A stretch of DNA of 64,000 nt from Rappaport israeli (GTDB taxonomy: Bacteria > Pseudomonadota > Gammaproteobacteria > Cardiobacteriales > Cardiobacteriaceae). The stretch spans positions 1 through 64,000 of the forward strand of contig NZ_LXHZ01000008.1 in the NCBI RefSeq assembly GCF_001888055.1, given 5' to 3'. Positions within the stretch are counted from its first letter, which is position 1, and each line of letters begins with the position of its first letter. A program made the position numbers and the translations under genes. Shown here piece after piece: positions 20,366 to 29,284 of this stretch. The notes under the pieces were generated by a model that saw only the letters and a program-made list of their open reading frames with translations, ran no database searches and was not told the DNA's origin.

Positions 20366-20539
20366 ATGTTTGGAAATCCTAATTCTTATCGTTTTTTATC
20401 TTGTAAAAAATGCAAGTGGAAATCTCCTCCACATACAGATTTTATTCAAAGACCCCCTTATTGCCCTCGTTGTCAGCATGATGATTTTGAGGTTCGTGTT
20501 AAGGAAGTCTCATTACTAGGCAAGCTATTTCGATTATGA
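20366..20539 (+). CDS. Zinc-ribbon miniprotein
   Basis: A 57-residue ORF, MFGNPNSYRFLSCKKCKWKS and onward, with two CxxC knuckles (CKKC at 13-16 and CPRC at 33-36), the pattern of a rubredoxin-like zinc ribbon. It starts 27 bases after the YkgJ gene and its TGA overlaps the ATG of the next micro-ORF. Coding status is supported by the paired CxxC spacing and tight packing; the function is unknown. Confidence 0.65.
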   Translation: MFGNPNSYRFLSCKKCKWKSPPHTDFIQRPPYCPRCQHDDFEVRVKEVSLLGKLFRL

Positions 20540-20586
20540 CAAATGATATAACAGATATTAATAATTTGTTTGGCAAGGAAAAATAA
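20536..20586 (+). CDS. 16-codon micro-ORF between zinc-ribbon and HEPN genes
   Basis: ATG at 20536 overlaps the preceding stop (ATGA), and its TAA at 20584-20586 overlaps the ATG of the HEPN gene (TAATG). It reads MTNDITDINNLFGKEK and contains AAGGAAAA just before the HEPN start. It may only carry ribosomes to the HEPN gene, or may be an antitoxin-like or leader peptide; size forbids a firm call. Confidence 0.35.
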   Translation: MTNDITDINNLFGKEK

Positions 20587-21206
20587 TGACAAAAACTTTT
20601 AATTCTGACCCGCATTTTTTGCGCATTTACCGCGCTAAAAGCTGGCTGACGAAAGCCTCTCAGGCGCAAGATAGCGATACTCAGTTTATAGCACTATGGA
20701 TTAGCTTTAATGCCGTATATGCGCGCGAACTCTCAAGAATATATTCAACCGAAAAAATCGAACTCACACGATTTATTACACAAGTCTGCCAGCTAGATTC
20801 TGAGCAGGTTATTTATAACCTTGTTTGGAAACGCTTTGCTAATAATATCCGTACTCTTATTCAAAACCGCTATGTTTTTCAGCCCTTTTGGGATTTTCAT
20901 AATGGTTTTATCTCAGAAGAATCATGGCGCGAAGCTTTTTCTAAAGCCAATCAAAAAATACAAAATGCATTGGCTCAGCAAGATACTGATAAAATTCTAA
21001 CCATTTTGTTTGCACGCATCTACACCCTTCGCAATCAAATCATACATGGTGGCGCTTCTTTTAACAGCTCAGCCAATCGCAAACAACTTATTGATGCCTG
21101 CGCATTGCTTGATGATTTATTGCCCGTCATGATTAGAATTGTTGAAGACAATCCACAAAAAGACTGGGGCAAACCATTTTATCCTTATATTGAAAGTCAA
21201 TTTTGA
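20586..21206 (+). CDS. HEPN-domain protein, putative ribonuclease
   Basis: A 206-residue alpha-helical protein with the HEPN nuclease motif R-N-x3-H: Arg149-Asn150 to His154 in LRNQIIHGGASF. The surrounding text (HGG, then DNPQKDWGKPFYPYI at the C terminus) fits the ApeA-like HEPN group as I remember it. HEPN proteins are metal-independent RNases common in toxin-antitoxin, abortive-infection and CRISPR systems. It is translationally coupled to the preceding micro-ORF and ends the WYL-led cluster. A partner MNT nucleotidyltransferase is absent, so control must be by another cluster member. Confidence 0.8.
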   Translation: MTKTFNSDPHFLRIYRAKSWLTKASQAQDSDTQFIALWISFNAVYARELSRIYSTEKIELTRFITQVCQLDSEQVIYNLVWKRFANNIRTLIQNRYVFQPFWDFHNGFISEESWREAFSKANQKIQNALAQQDTDKILTILFARIYTLRNQIIHGGASFNSSANRKQLIDACALLDDLLPVMIRIVEDNPQKDWGKPFYPYIESQF

Positions 21207-21491
21207 CCCACCCCCCTACTAAATCAAAGGATATAATGGGGGGAATCTTTGCGATCCATAACAACCTAAGTTGCTATCTTTCTCCAATACTCTTACGCTG
21301 ATAAGTCTTGTACTGGTGAACTCTTTATACAACACTAAGTCCTAGTGCATCAGCTAACGCTTGCTATATTACATCGCCACCTATAATCTTTGATTTAGAT
21401 GGAGAATTACGCACGATTAGTTAAAAAGTCTTTAAAAACAAAAATTAAAGTATCTTACCAAAACATCCAATATCATTTTCTCAATAAAACC
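21207..21491. other. Degenerate stretch upstream of tRNA-Leu(CAA)
   Basis: No intact gene. On the minus strand a broken frame reads KSKIIGGDVI, stop, QALADALGLSVV, stop, then HQYKTYQRKSIGER, stop, which looks like decayed coding sequence of unknown origin. CCCCCC (21211-21217) and GGGGGG (about 21238-21243) form a crude inverted repeat. It may be mobile-element debris. Confidence 0.4.
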
Positions 21492-21519
21492 TTGCACTTT
21501 TTTTAAAAATAGATATAAT
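21492..21519 (+). promoter_or_regulatory. Sigma-70 promoter of tRNA-Leu(CAA)
   Basis: TTGCAC at 21492-21497 and a perfect TATAAT at 21514-21519, 16 bases apart, followed by a GC-rich discriminator 14 bases before the tRNA. Confidence 0.75.
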
Positions 21520-21532
21520 CGCCGCTCACTCA

Positions 21533-21619
21533 GCCTGAGTGGCGGAATTGGTAGACGCAGCGGATTCAAAATCCGCCGGTAGTGATACCGTGAGAGTTCG
21601 AGTCTCTCCTTAGGCACCA
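21533..21619 (+). tRNA. tRNA-Leu (anticodon CAA)
   Basis: An 87-nt class II tRNA. Acceptor strands GCCTGAG and CTTAGGC pair with one G-U, the D arm has GGAATTGGTAGACGC, and the anticodon loop TTCAAAA gives CAA. A long variable arm (CGGTAGTGATACCG), GTTCGAGTC and encoded CCA follow. Foreign-looking DNA starts right after it, so it is a likely integration site. Confidence 0.97.
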
Positions 21620-21999
21620 AACCACTTTAATTATATTAAAGAAATAATTTTATTGGCGTAAATTTGGCGTAGTTACTATATTGATAAACCCCGTTTTTTC
21701 CCTCGCGCCTCTTTTTCTTCTAGTTTTTGTTTTCTAACTTCTCTTTCTTTTTGCATGTTGTCTTGACTTTGCTTTTGCGAGTAAATACGTTCCTTATCTT
21801 CTTGAACATTGGCACGTGTGATTATTACTGCTTAGCACTTTTTAGGGTAAACTATATACCTATCGATTAGGATAATAAGTAAGGGGTATATGTGCTTAAC
21901 AGCGCTCATTGCAACTTGCACCTTCACAAGAAATGTTAAACAATATAGAGCAGAAGCATGGCAATGCTATGAATGAATTTTGGAACAAGGAATTTGGAT
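21620..21999. other. tRNA-distal remnant region
   Basis: No intact gene. A TTGGCGTAAATTTGGCGTAG tandem just after the tRNA resembles the tail of an integrated element. On the minus strand about 21668-21829 encodes a Lys/Glu/Gln-rich tail (NMQKEREVRKQKLEEKEARG) with no usable start, like the C terminus of a mobilisation or coiled-coil protein. Probable debris of an element that used the tRNA as its target. Confidence 0.4.
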
Positions 22000-22170
22000 A
22001 TGGAATCAACGAACTCACACAATCCGAAGCTGGACACGTCTTTGCCGTCACTGATGTTAACACCCTCCGAGATCGAATCGCTCAGGCAAGACTTGCAGCA
22101 GGCGTCCGAATGGATGCGCCAACAGCTGATAAAGCAGCAGAACCAATCAAAAAAGAATTTAAGCCAGTAA
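22000..22170 (+). CDS. Small hypothetical protein
   Basis: A 56-residue ORF starting MESTNSHNPK with an amphipathic segment LTPSEIESLRQDLQQASEWM. AAGGA lies eight bases before the ATG. It overlaps a competing frame (21909-22256) that is less protein-like. No family recognised; it may be part of the decayed element after the tRNA. Confidence 0.35.
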   Translation: MESTNSHNPKLDTSLPSLMLTPSEIESLRQDLQQASEWMRQQLIKQQNQSKKNLSQ

Positions 22171-22311
22171 TACTCTACTTACTGACTCAAAACCCTAAAG
22201 CCATTCTTAAAACTGAAAAACCGACCACGCCTTGCCATGGTTTAATCATTGCATAAATGGATTATTTCATCATCCAGTAAGTCAATAAATTTGCATTAAG
22301 CGGGCTTGATA

Positions 22312-23305
<994 letters not shown>

Positions 23306-23314
23306 AAATCCTCA

Positions 23315-24732
23315 TCAAGTATAAATCGGTTCGCTCACGCTTTTCATCACTAGGGCAAATTTTAGCACGTCTTTATCCATATCCTTAAAGGGATTGGCAA
23401 TTTGACACACCCAACCAGAGCCTAACGCACCATCCATCACCGTGCCTTTTTTATCCCACATCTCAGTTAGCGTGTAGCTAACATTCCCCTGCGGAGTCAT
23501 GATTTCAATGGTATCGCCCACCATCAGCTTGTTTTTGACGGTCAAAGTCAAGCGCTCATCGCTGATGTCCGCCACTTCAGCGACAAACTGCTGATTGTCG
23601 GTCTTAGATGAGCCATAGTCATAATTTTGATAGTCAGAATGGACATGACGGCGTAAAAATCCTTCGGTATAGCCCGATTGGCAAGCCCATCAAGGGCGGT
23701 GATGAGTCCTGTATCAAAAGGCTTGCCTGCCAAAGCGTCATCAATCGCTTGGCGGTATACCTGAGCGGTACGAGCGACATAATAATGCGATTTGGTACGC
23801 CCCTCAATTTTTAAAGAATGCACACCCATATTGACCAAATCAGGCACCAGCTCCACCGCTCGCAAGTCTTTTGAGTTCATGATATAAGTGCCGTGTTCGT
23901 CTTCATACATCGCCATCAGCTCACCCTTGCGACCTTGTTCTTCAATGAGTACAACCTCATCGGACGGCTTTTCTACATAATCATCGTCCATGACGACATC
24001 ACCATTTAGGTTGACATTGCCAATCTCGCCTTGACTGGGGACGAACACTTCTGGGTTGGCAGGAACAACATCACCTGTTTCATTCTCTACCGCTTTATAA
24101 GTGTTGTAATTCCAGCGACAGGCATTGGTGCAAGTGCCTTGGTTGGCGTCTCGTTTGTTGATATAGCCAGAGAGCAAGCACCGCCCAGAATACGCCATGC
24201 ACAGCGCCCCATGGACAAAAACTTCAATCTCCATGTCAGGCACTTCTTTGATGATTTGCTCAATTTCTTTGAGTGATAATTCACGGCTTAAAATTACACG
24301 GCTAATGCCCATCTGCTGCCAAAACTTCACCGTTGCCCAGTTCACGGCATTGGCCTGTACTGATAGGTGAATGACTTGATGGGGAAAGGCTTCTCGCACC
24401 ATCATAATCATGCCAGCATCGGACATGATAAGCGCGTCAGGTTTCATCTCAATGACAGGGCGAATGTCTTCAATAAAGGTTTTTAATTTGGCGTTGTGTG
24501 CTTGAATGTTCACCACCACATAAAACTTTTTGCCAAGCGAATGGGCGTAGGCAATGCCCTTTGCCAAATTTTCTTCATCAAAGTCATTATTACGCACCCG
24601 CAAAGAGTAACGGGCTTGCCCTGCATACACCGCATCTGCCCCATAAGCAAAAGCATATTGCATGTTCTTAAATGTGCCAGCAGGGCATAACAGTTCAACA
24701 GCGAAAACAGCTTTATCAGACCCATTTGTCAT
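23315..24732 (-). CDS. trhP: U32-family tRNA hydroxylation protein TrhP/YegQ (one frameshift)
   Basis: Member of the peptidase U32 family that makes 5-hydroxyuridine at the tRNA wobble position. Family motifs are ELLCPAGTFKNM at the start, FVHGALCMAYSGRCLLSGY, CTNACRW and SLKIEGRTKS. Near 23673-23675 the frame breaks; one extra G on the coding strand changes NRAIPKDF to NRGYTEGFLRRHVH, which then runs through a U32_C beta domain to the stop at 23315. The joined length is 472 residues from ATG 24732; a TTG at 24744 is an alternative. The homopolymer lesion suggests sequence error. First gene of trhP-NYN-yfhL. Confidence 0.88.
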
Positions 24733-25093
24733 AACTAAACTCAAAAAATACAGATAATAATTAAAAAAGATAAAAACGCTTCATTATAAGATAGGCGCTA
24801 TCTAAAAGATATCAATCCAGCGGATTAAAGCCTGTTTGAAAAATCATCAGACAACATTAAAACCTCCCCTCTATTACCCAGAATCACTAAATAACTTATA
24901 TATCAAACCCACAATCAACAGGTGATAAAATCTTCCATAAACTAATTACATAATCAAACTAGCGCCAACAAGAAAATATACGTAAAATGTCGCCATATCG
25001 ACCTAAAACCGATATAAAGACAATCCAACAAAATATAATTTTTCATTGAAAATCAATATGATGCTTACAAAAAGATAATTGAATTTTTTATTA

Positions 25094-25142
25094 GCGTCAA
25101 GCGTCAAGCGTCAAGCGTCAAGCGTCAAGCGTCAAGCGTCAA
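25094..25142. repeat. Seven tandem copies of GCGTCAA
   Basis: Seven perfect heptamers in a row, 122 bases upstream of the first restriction-modification gene. The array is not in an open frame with that gene: stops follow it at once. A unit of seven is not divisible by three and such arrays slip, so it may alter promoter spacing and phase-vary expression. It is too short and spacer-less for CRISPR. Confidence 0.95.
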
Positions 25143-25205
25143 CGATTATCTGCACATGACATAACTTGTCAACCCCTTAACGCCCTAATTTTTCTTTTTC
25201 TACCA

Positions 25206-25231
25206 AAGCCTGCTTTTATGTGGGCTTTTTT
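25206..25231 (+). terminator. Terminator-like stem-loop upstream of R-M gene
   Basis: AAAGCC and GGGCTTTTTT form a six-base stem with a T-run at the 3' side, 33 bases before the methyltransferase start. With the heptamer array just upstream it could attenuate transcription. Confidence 0.4.
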
Positions 25232-25264
25232 CGTCTCTAAACTGTGTCCAAAAGGTGGTGCAAA

Positions 25265-25939
25265 ATGACTGATGCCGCCAAAGCACAAGATGACAAGCAA
25301 CAAATCAAATCCAAAAAACGAGTTGCCGATTTTGGCGAAGTATTTACCGCCGAGCGTGAGGTTCATGCCATGCTTGATTTGGTCAAAATCCAAACCGAGC
25401 AAATCGCCAGCACTTTTTTAGAGCCTGCCTGTGGCACAGGTAATTTTTTGGCAGAAATTCTCAGGCGAAAACTTGCGACCGCCCTAAGACTCTCCCAAAT
25501 CAACAAAAGCCAAAAATCCCCCAAATATGCCCAACTTCATTATGAAAAACACGCCATTTGTGCCATATCATCAATTTATGGCATTGAGCTTTTGGCGGAT
25601 AATTGTGATGAGTGCCGTCGCCGATTGCTGGATTTATTCCTAGACCATTACCAAAGCCATTTTAAACAAACAGACCCTGCTGTTATTGACACGGCAAGGT
25701 TTTTATTATCAAAAAATATCGTGGGTGGCAATGCGTTAACGCTAAAAGATTTAAATGGAAATCCCATTGTATTTAGCGAATGGAAGCTCATCAGCGAAAC
25801 GCTTATCCAAAGGCGTGATTATGTCTATGAAAACTTAGTAGAAAAAACCAACAACCAATTGACCGATAATCAAGGATTTATTCCCAAACACATTCAAGAT
25901 TATCCGCCCATTCATTATCTAAAATTAAGCGAGCAATAA
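25265..25939 (+). CDS. SAM-dependent DNA methyltransferase-like component of an R-M system
   Basis: A 224-residue protein with SAM-binding motif I FLEPACGTGNF and the preceding FGEVFTAEREVHAMLDL, typical of small methylase-like proteins that precede an Eco57I-type methylase. No NPPY catalytic motif is present, so it may be a helper or split subunit. The ATG at 25265 follows AAAGGTGG with good spacing. The next gene begins one base after the stop, indicating an operon. It appears intact while its partners are truncated. Confidence 0.7.
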   Translation: MTDAAKAQDDKQQIKSKKRVADFGEVFTAEREVHAMLDLVKIQTEQIASTFLEPACGTGNFLAEILRRKLATALRLSQINKSQKSPKYAQLHYEKHAICAISSIYGIELLADNCDECRRRLLDLFLDHYQSHFKQTDPAVIDTARFLLSKNIVGGNALTLKDLNGNPIVFSEWKLISETLIQRRDYVYENLVEKTNNQLTDNQGFIPKHIQDYPPIHYLKLSEQ

Positions 25940-25940
25940 C

Positions 25941-26438
25941 ATGGACAGTGTCAACTTGCAAATAGACAGCAACATCACAAAAGACCTAGATGCCATTCAT
26001 CAAGGTCAATTATCGCCATTTGAATTGGGCTATAACCCTGATGTGCTGGACTGTTTATCCAGTCTGTCTAATGATGAGGTTTTCACATCGCCAAAACTTG
26101 CCAATCAAATGCTGGATTTATTGCCGTCTGAGATTTGGTCAAATCCAAAGGCGACATTCTTAGACCCTGTGTGTAAATCTGGGGTATTTTTGCGTGAAAT
26201 CGTCAAACGCTTGGATAAAGGCTTAAAAAATCAAATACCAGATAAACAAACTCGCATTAACCACATTTTAAAAAATCAAGTTTTTGGAAGTACTGCCACG
26301 TATGTAGGTAGCTTTGACCGATATTTGCATAAAAACTCCTTTGCTGGTGAAAGGAATTATTTTGCCAATTTTAAAATATTTCTGGCACCAAATAGTACAA
26401 TGACAAAGATAATCATGCCAATGATTAAATCAGGATAG
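25941..26438 (+). pseudogene. Truncated Eco57I-type R-M methylase, N-terminal fragment
   Basis: Residues 1-115 read as the N-terminus of an Eco57I-like restriction-modification methylase: EVFTSPKLANQMLDLLP and FLDPVCKSGVFLREIVKRLD (a motif I variant). After ILKNQVFG at about 26286 homology stops at a 26-bp repeat element, and the remaining 50 codons are junk antisense to the CDF gene tail. A full-length relative would be many hundreds of residues. This is a truncated, presumably inactive gene whose missing part was replaced by inserted DNA. Confidence 0.7.
26287..26312. repeat. 26-bp direct repeat, copy 1
   Basis: Matches 27271-27296 at 23 of 26 positions. Its inner part (TGCCACGTATGTAGGTAGC) is a near-palindrome. 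It lies exactly where the methylase fragment loses homology. Confidence 0.75.
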
Positions 26439-27158
26439 CTAGAATGAGTCAATAACGTCAATGCTCCCGCCGCTATCACACCGATATTGATGATAATGTC
26501 ATTGGATGTAAAAATCATGCTGGCTTTGATATGGATTTCTTTTATTTTGATTTTTGCTCAGTAGATATAAGCACAGCCAGTTTGCAATCAATGCCAAAAA
26601 TGCCGTGCCAATCATCAGTTGATAATTGGGCAGCTGCTCAGCACCGATAAAACGCCTAATCACTTCTATCACCCCAAATAACGCCAATATTATCTGCGTT
26701 ATCCCCGCCAAAAATGCCACACGTTTTTTATACGCCAGCGTCATACCAATGGCTGATAGCGCCAATATATAGACAAAGCTGTCCGCCAGCATATCTAGAC
26801 TATCAGCAATCAGCCCCATAGAATTAGCAAAAATACCAACCGAACACTCTATGATAAAAAACACAAAGTTAATCATGAGCACTTGATATAATAATCTTTT
26901 TTCTAAGCGCTCATCAGGCTTGTTAAACACTATCTTATCAACAATCACTTCGGTGGAAATGATATGACTATCAAAATTAAGCGGTTCAAGTACTTGTAAA
27001 ATCGTTGTATCTTGATTATCGTGATAGACGGTTAAGCACCGCCCAGCAATATCAAACTGTAATTCATAAATATCAGATACATCTTTTAAACGCATGCGAA
27101 TGAGCTGCTCTTCGGACGGGCAGTCCATTTTGGCAATGTTAAAAATGGTCTTTTTCAT
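26357..27158 (-). CDS. Cation diffusion facilitator (CDF) family transporter (one frameshift)
   Basis: Inner-membrane metal/proton antiporter. Residues 1-70 form an HMA-like regulatory domain (FNIAKMDCPSEEQLIRM), followed by the CDF core with SMGLIADSLDMLADSFVY, the metal-binding helix signature. An extra A in the run at 26540-26543 shifts the frame after SKNQNK; removing it restores KEIHIKASMIFTSNDIIINI and a C-terminal helix ending at the TAA 26357-26359, for 266 residues. The metal cannot be told. The gene lies between two 26-bp repeats, inverted relative to the R-M fragments. Confidence 0.8.
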
Positions 27159-27270
27159 CTATTTAGTGCCTTGTTTTGATCAGGTTGGCTCAAATAAATC
27201 TGTGTTTATATTGCTGCTTGGTAATTTTTGGATGGTTTGAGTAAATTGATTAGGTTAAAATGTACCTTTT

Positions 27271-27296
27271 GAAGTACCGCCACGCATGTAGGTGGC
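27271..27296. repeat. 26-bp direct repeat, copy 2
   Basis: Direct-orientation partner of 26287-26312. The core GCCACGCATGTAGGTGGC is an imperfect palindrome with GCCAC/GTGGC arms. The two copies bracket the CDF gene. Confidence 0.75.
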
Positions 27297-27334
27297 TGGG
27301 GTTGGGGTTTGTATGGATACTCCTTATCTTGTAG

Positions 27335-28088
27335 CTAAAACAAATCATCTTGTTTGGCAGAATTGCTCTTTGATATAGAGTTTTTAATCCAATCTATAAA
27401 TGGATTTTTGAATTTAATACCTGTTTTTTTTGCCTTTATATTTTTCAATTAAAAATAGCTCTTGCATTGAAATAGGTTTATAAGCACCATCAATTTTAGT
27501 TAAAATGTTATTATCTAATAAATATTTATTCAATTCTCTAGTATTTTTAAAGAAATCGCAACCATCTTCTTTTAAATATTCTACAACTTCAGCAGCGGTG
27601 TAACCATTATTTTCGTAGAATATATATTGAATTTCATTTGCATTAACCTGATTTTGTGGCAAAAAATCATTAATTGTGGATAAATAAACTTTTACAGACT
27701 TTTTTTGCTCGATTGCTCTTAAAATGTTGTTATAGCTCCCTTTGCTTTTTCCATCCCAGATTACTAGATTGTAATCGCGATCCTTAGACATCTCAGCATC
27801 TTTGTAAGCTTGACGGTCTCTTCCACTTTTAATGTCTTGGGATACAAAAATACTTTCTGTCTCAAAATGTTTGGTAGCTAAATTTCTTGGATGGGTATAA
27901 ATTGAATATACCTTTACATTGTAATAGGCGATATTTTTGAAAAATTTTTGAATTAGAATATCGATGCCAACTGCATCACCAATAAGTGCCGTAAGATTAC
28001 CCTGACTAATTTTACCCAAACTTTCTTTTACTTTTTCCGGAATGTGTTTAATTGATATTGAACCTGAGATAAAAACTTTGCCTGACAT
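27335..28088 (-). CDS. SLOG-like Rossmann nucleotide-binding protein (one frameshift)
   Basis: The N-terminus KVFISGSISIKHIP followed by LTALIGDAVGIDILIQKFF resembles the SLOG/DprA-type fold, where a G-x-G-x-G-I-D loop binds nucleotide; YNLVIWDGKSKGSYNNI fits its second loop. An extra A in the eight-T tract (plus strand) at 27424-27431 ends the frame early; removing it extends the protein to 250 residues ending in DDLF. It overlaps the upstream phosphoribosyltransferase stop as TGATG, so the two are co-translated. SLOG proteins are proposed sensors or makers of nucleotide signals in conflict systems; the role here is unproven. Confidence 0.65.
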
Positions 28089-28588
28089 CAGCGATTGCTC
28101 CTTGTGTGGGTTAAGGTAACAACATAGACATTGTTTACATAAGCTTGCTCATAAAGCACTTTGGAAATTTCATTTAGTGTTGTTCCTGAACGATATAAAT
28201 CATCAATAATTAGCACTTTTTTATCTCGGTATTTATTTGGGTCAGAAACAGCAAAAGCACCTGATATAGTTTGCTGCCTTTCATTAATATCTGTAATAGA
28301 TTTTAACTGGGTAGTAGGTTTTTTTTTAAAACAAAGTTAAAATCAATTGATTTCCCCAATTGGGAAGCAACCCTACTAGCTATTTCAAACACAGGTTGAA
28401 AATCCCTATTTTGAGATGGTGGTGTTGCGATGATAACATCAATATATTGCAAAACCATTCTTGTCTTTAAAAAATCTACCAAAGCTTGGTACGGACATTA
28501 TTAAATGTTCCATCAGGTTGGGTGTACTACGAATTGTATGTACATCTAACGCCCAACCAGCTTTCCAACATCCTGATATATTTTTCAT
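28088..28588 (-). CDS. ComF-like phosphoribosyltransferase (three frameshifts)
   Basis: A perfect AGGAGG precedes ATG 28588. Three single-base losses (in GGG 28520-28522, TT 28486-28487 and T9 28319-28327, plus-strand view) hide a 167-residue protein. The joined text runs WALDVHTIRST, FNNVRTKALVDFLKTRM, YIDVIIATPPSQNRDF and VLIIDDLYRSGTT, the last being the PRPP-binding loop of type I phosphoribosyltransferases. The stop overlaps the start of the SLOG-like gene (TGATG). This pairing suggests a nucleotide-handling unit. Whether the lesions are real or errors is uncertain. Confidence 0.65.
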
Positions 28589-28657
28589 AAAACCTCCTAA
28601 TTTAAACAAGACGATTTTACCAAAAAACCGCCTTTCTTTCATTGGCTTAACTTAAAT

Positions 28658-29004
28658 TTATCCCTTTAAAAACTCCCCTGCAAACTGCTGTAACACCCCG
28701 CCTGCTTTATAAGTCTTGACTTCGGCGTCGCTGTCTAGTCGGCAAGTTACAGGCACTTCATCAATCGTGCCATTGGTGCGTTCAATGGTTAGCGTCAATT
28801 CACAATGGGGCTAATTTCGCCTTTTACGCCATAAATTTTCGTGTCGTCCAATTTGAGCGTATGACGATTTTCGCCAAATTAACAATGGCAACACGCCCAT
28901 GCCCACAAGGTTGGTTCTGTGAATGCGTTCAAAGCCTTTGGTAACAATCACTTCCACGCCAGCCAATCGCACGCCTTTGGCTGCCCAATCTCGGCTTGAG
29001 CCTT
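28658..29004 (-). pseudogene. 3' remnant of an aconitase-family gene (acnD/acnA-like)
   Basis: Read with two or more frameshifts the minus strand gives [19 protein letters not shown], then [31 protein letters not shown] and TYKAGGVLQQFAGEFLKG before a stop. This is the C-terminal swivel domain of an aconitate or 2-methylisocitrate dehydratase. Nothing upstream continues the gene; the 5' end is replaced by other DNA near 29004. A clear gene fragment. Confidence 0.8.
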
Positions 29005-29046
29005 AATCATCAGCTCTGCTTTTTTTATTTTTAGTTTATTTGCTTG

Positions 29047-29284
29047 CTAGCCAAAAATGCCCATAGTATTGGCAACATATAACAAAGCAAATCCAAGCAA
29101 AAACATAAAACCGATGATTGACAACGCTTGAATGCCAGATGACAGCTTTTGTTCTGAGCGTACCAAAGAGTAGTTTAGCCACGCAAAAACAGGCGCAGAT
29201 ACAAACGCAGAACTCATGGCAAATTTGAGCATATTGCCAAGCTGACCTGTAAAAAAAGCAATGACAATAAACCCACCAAATCAT
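29047..29284 (-). pseudogene. 3' remnant of an NRAMP-type metal transporter gene
   Basis: The frame reads GGFIVIAFFTGQLGNMLKFA, SSAFVSAPVFAWLNYSLV and GFALLYVANTMGIFG, then a stop: two C-terminal transmembrane helices with a layout like NRAMP/MntH transporters. It starts abruptly at the junction with the helicase fragment near 29284. No start codon belongs to it. The family assignment rests on my memory of such tails. Confidence 0.55.

Larger units (their letters stand above)
24745..25264. other. 520-bp A+T-rich spacer with heptanucleotide repeat
   Basis: No gene seen on either strand. It contains the GCGTCAA tandem array (listed separately) and a weak stem-loop. The DNA is markedly A+T-rich compared with both flanks. 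Confidence 0.6.

Noticed and set aside
21207-21491. Insertion sequence with GGGGGG-type ends
   Set aside because: No transposase frame or clear terminal repeats; only broken coding-like text is visible.
21909-22256. 115-codon frame overlapping the small ORF at 22000
   Set aside because: No ribosome site and no family; the competing frame has a better start and amphipathic pattern. Neither is certain.
25094-25142. Possible CRISPR array
   Set aside because: Seven-base units are contiguous with no spacers, and no cas genes are present; it is a simple tandem repeat.
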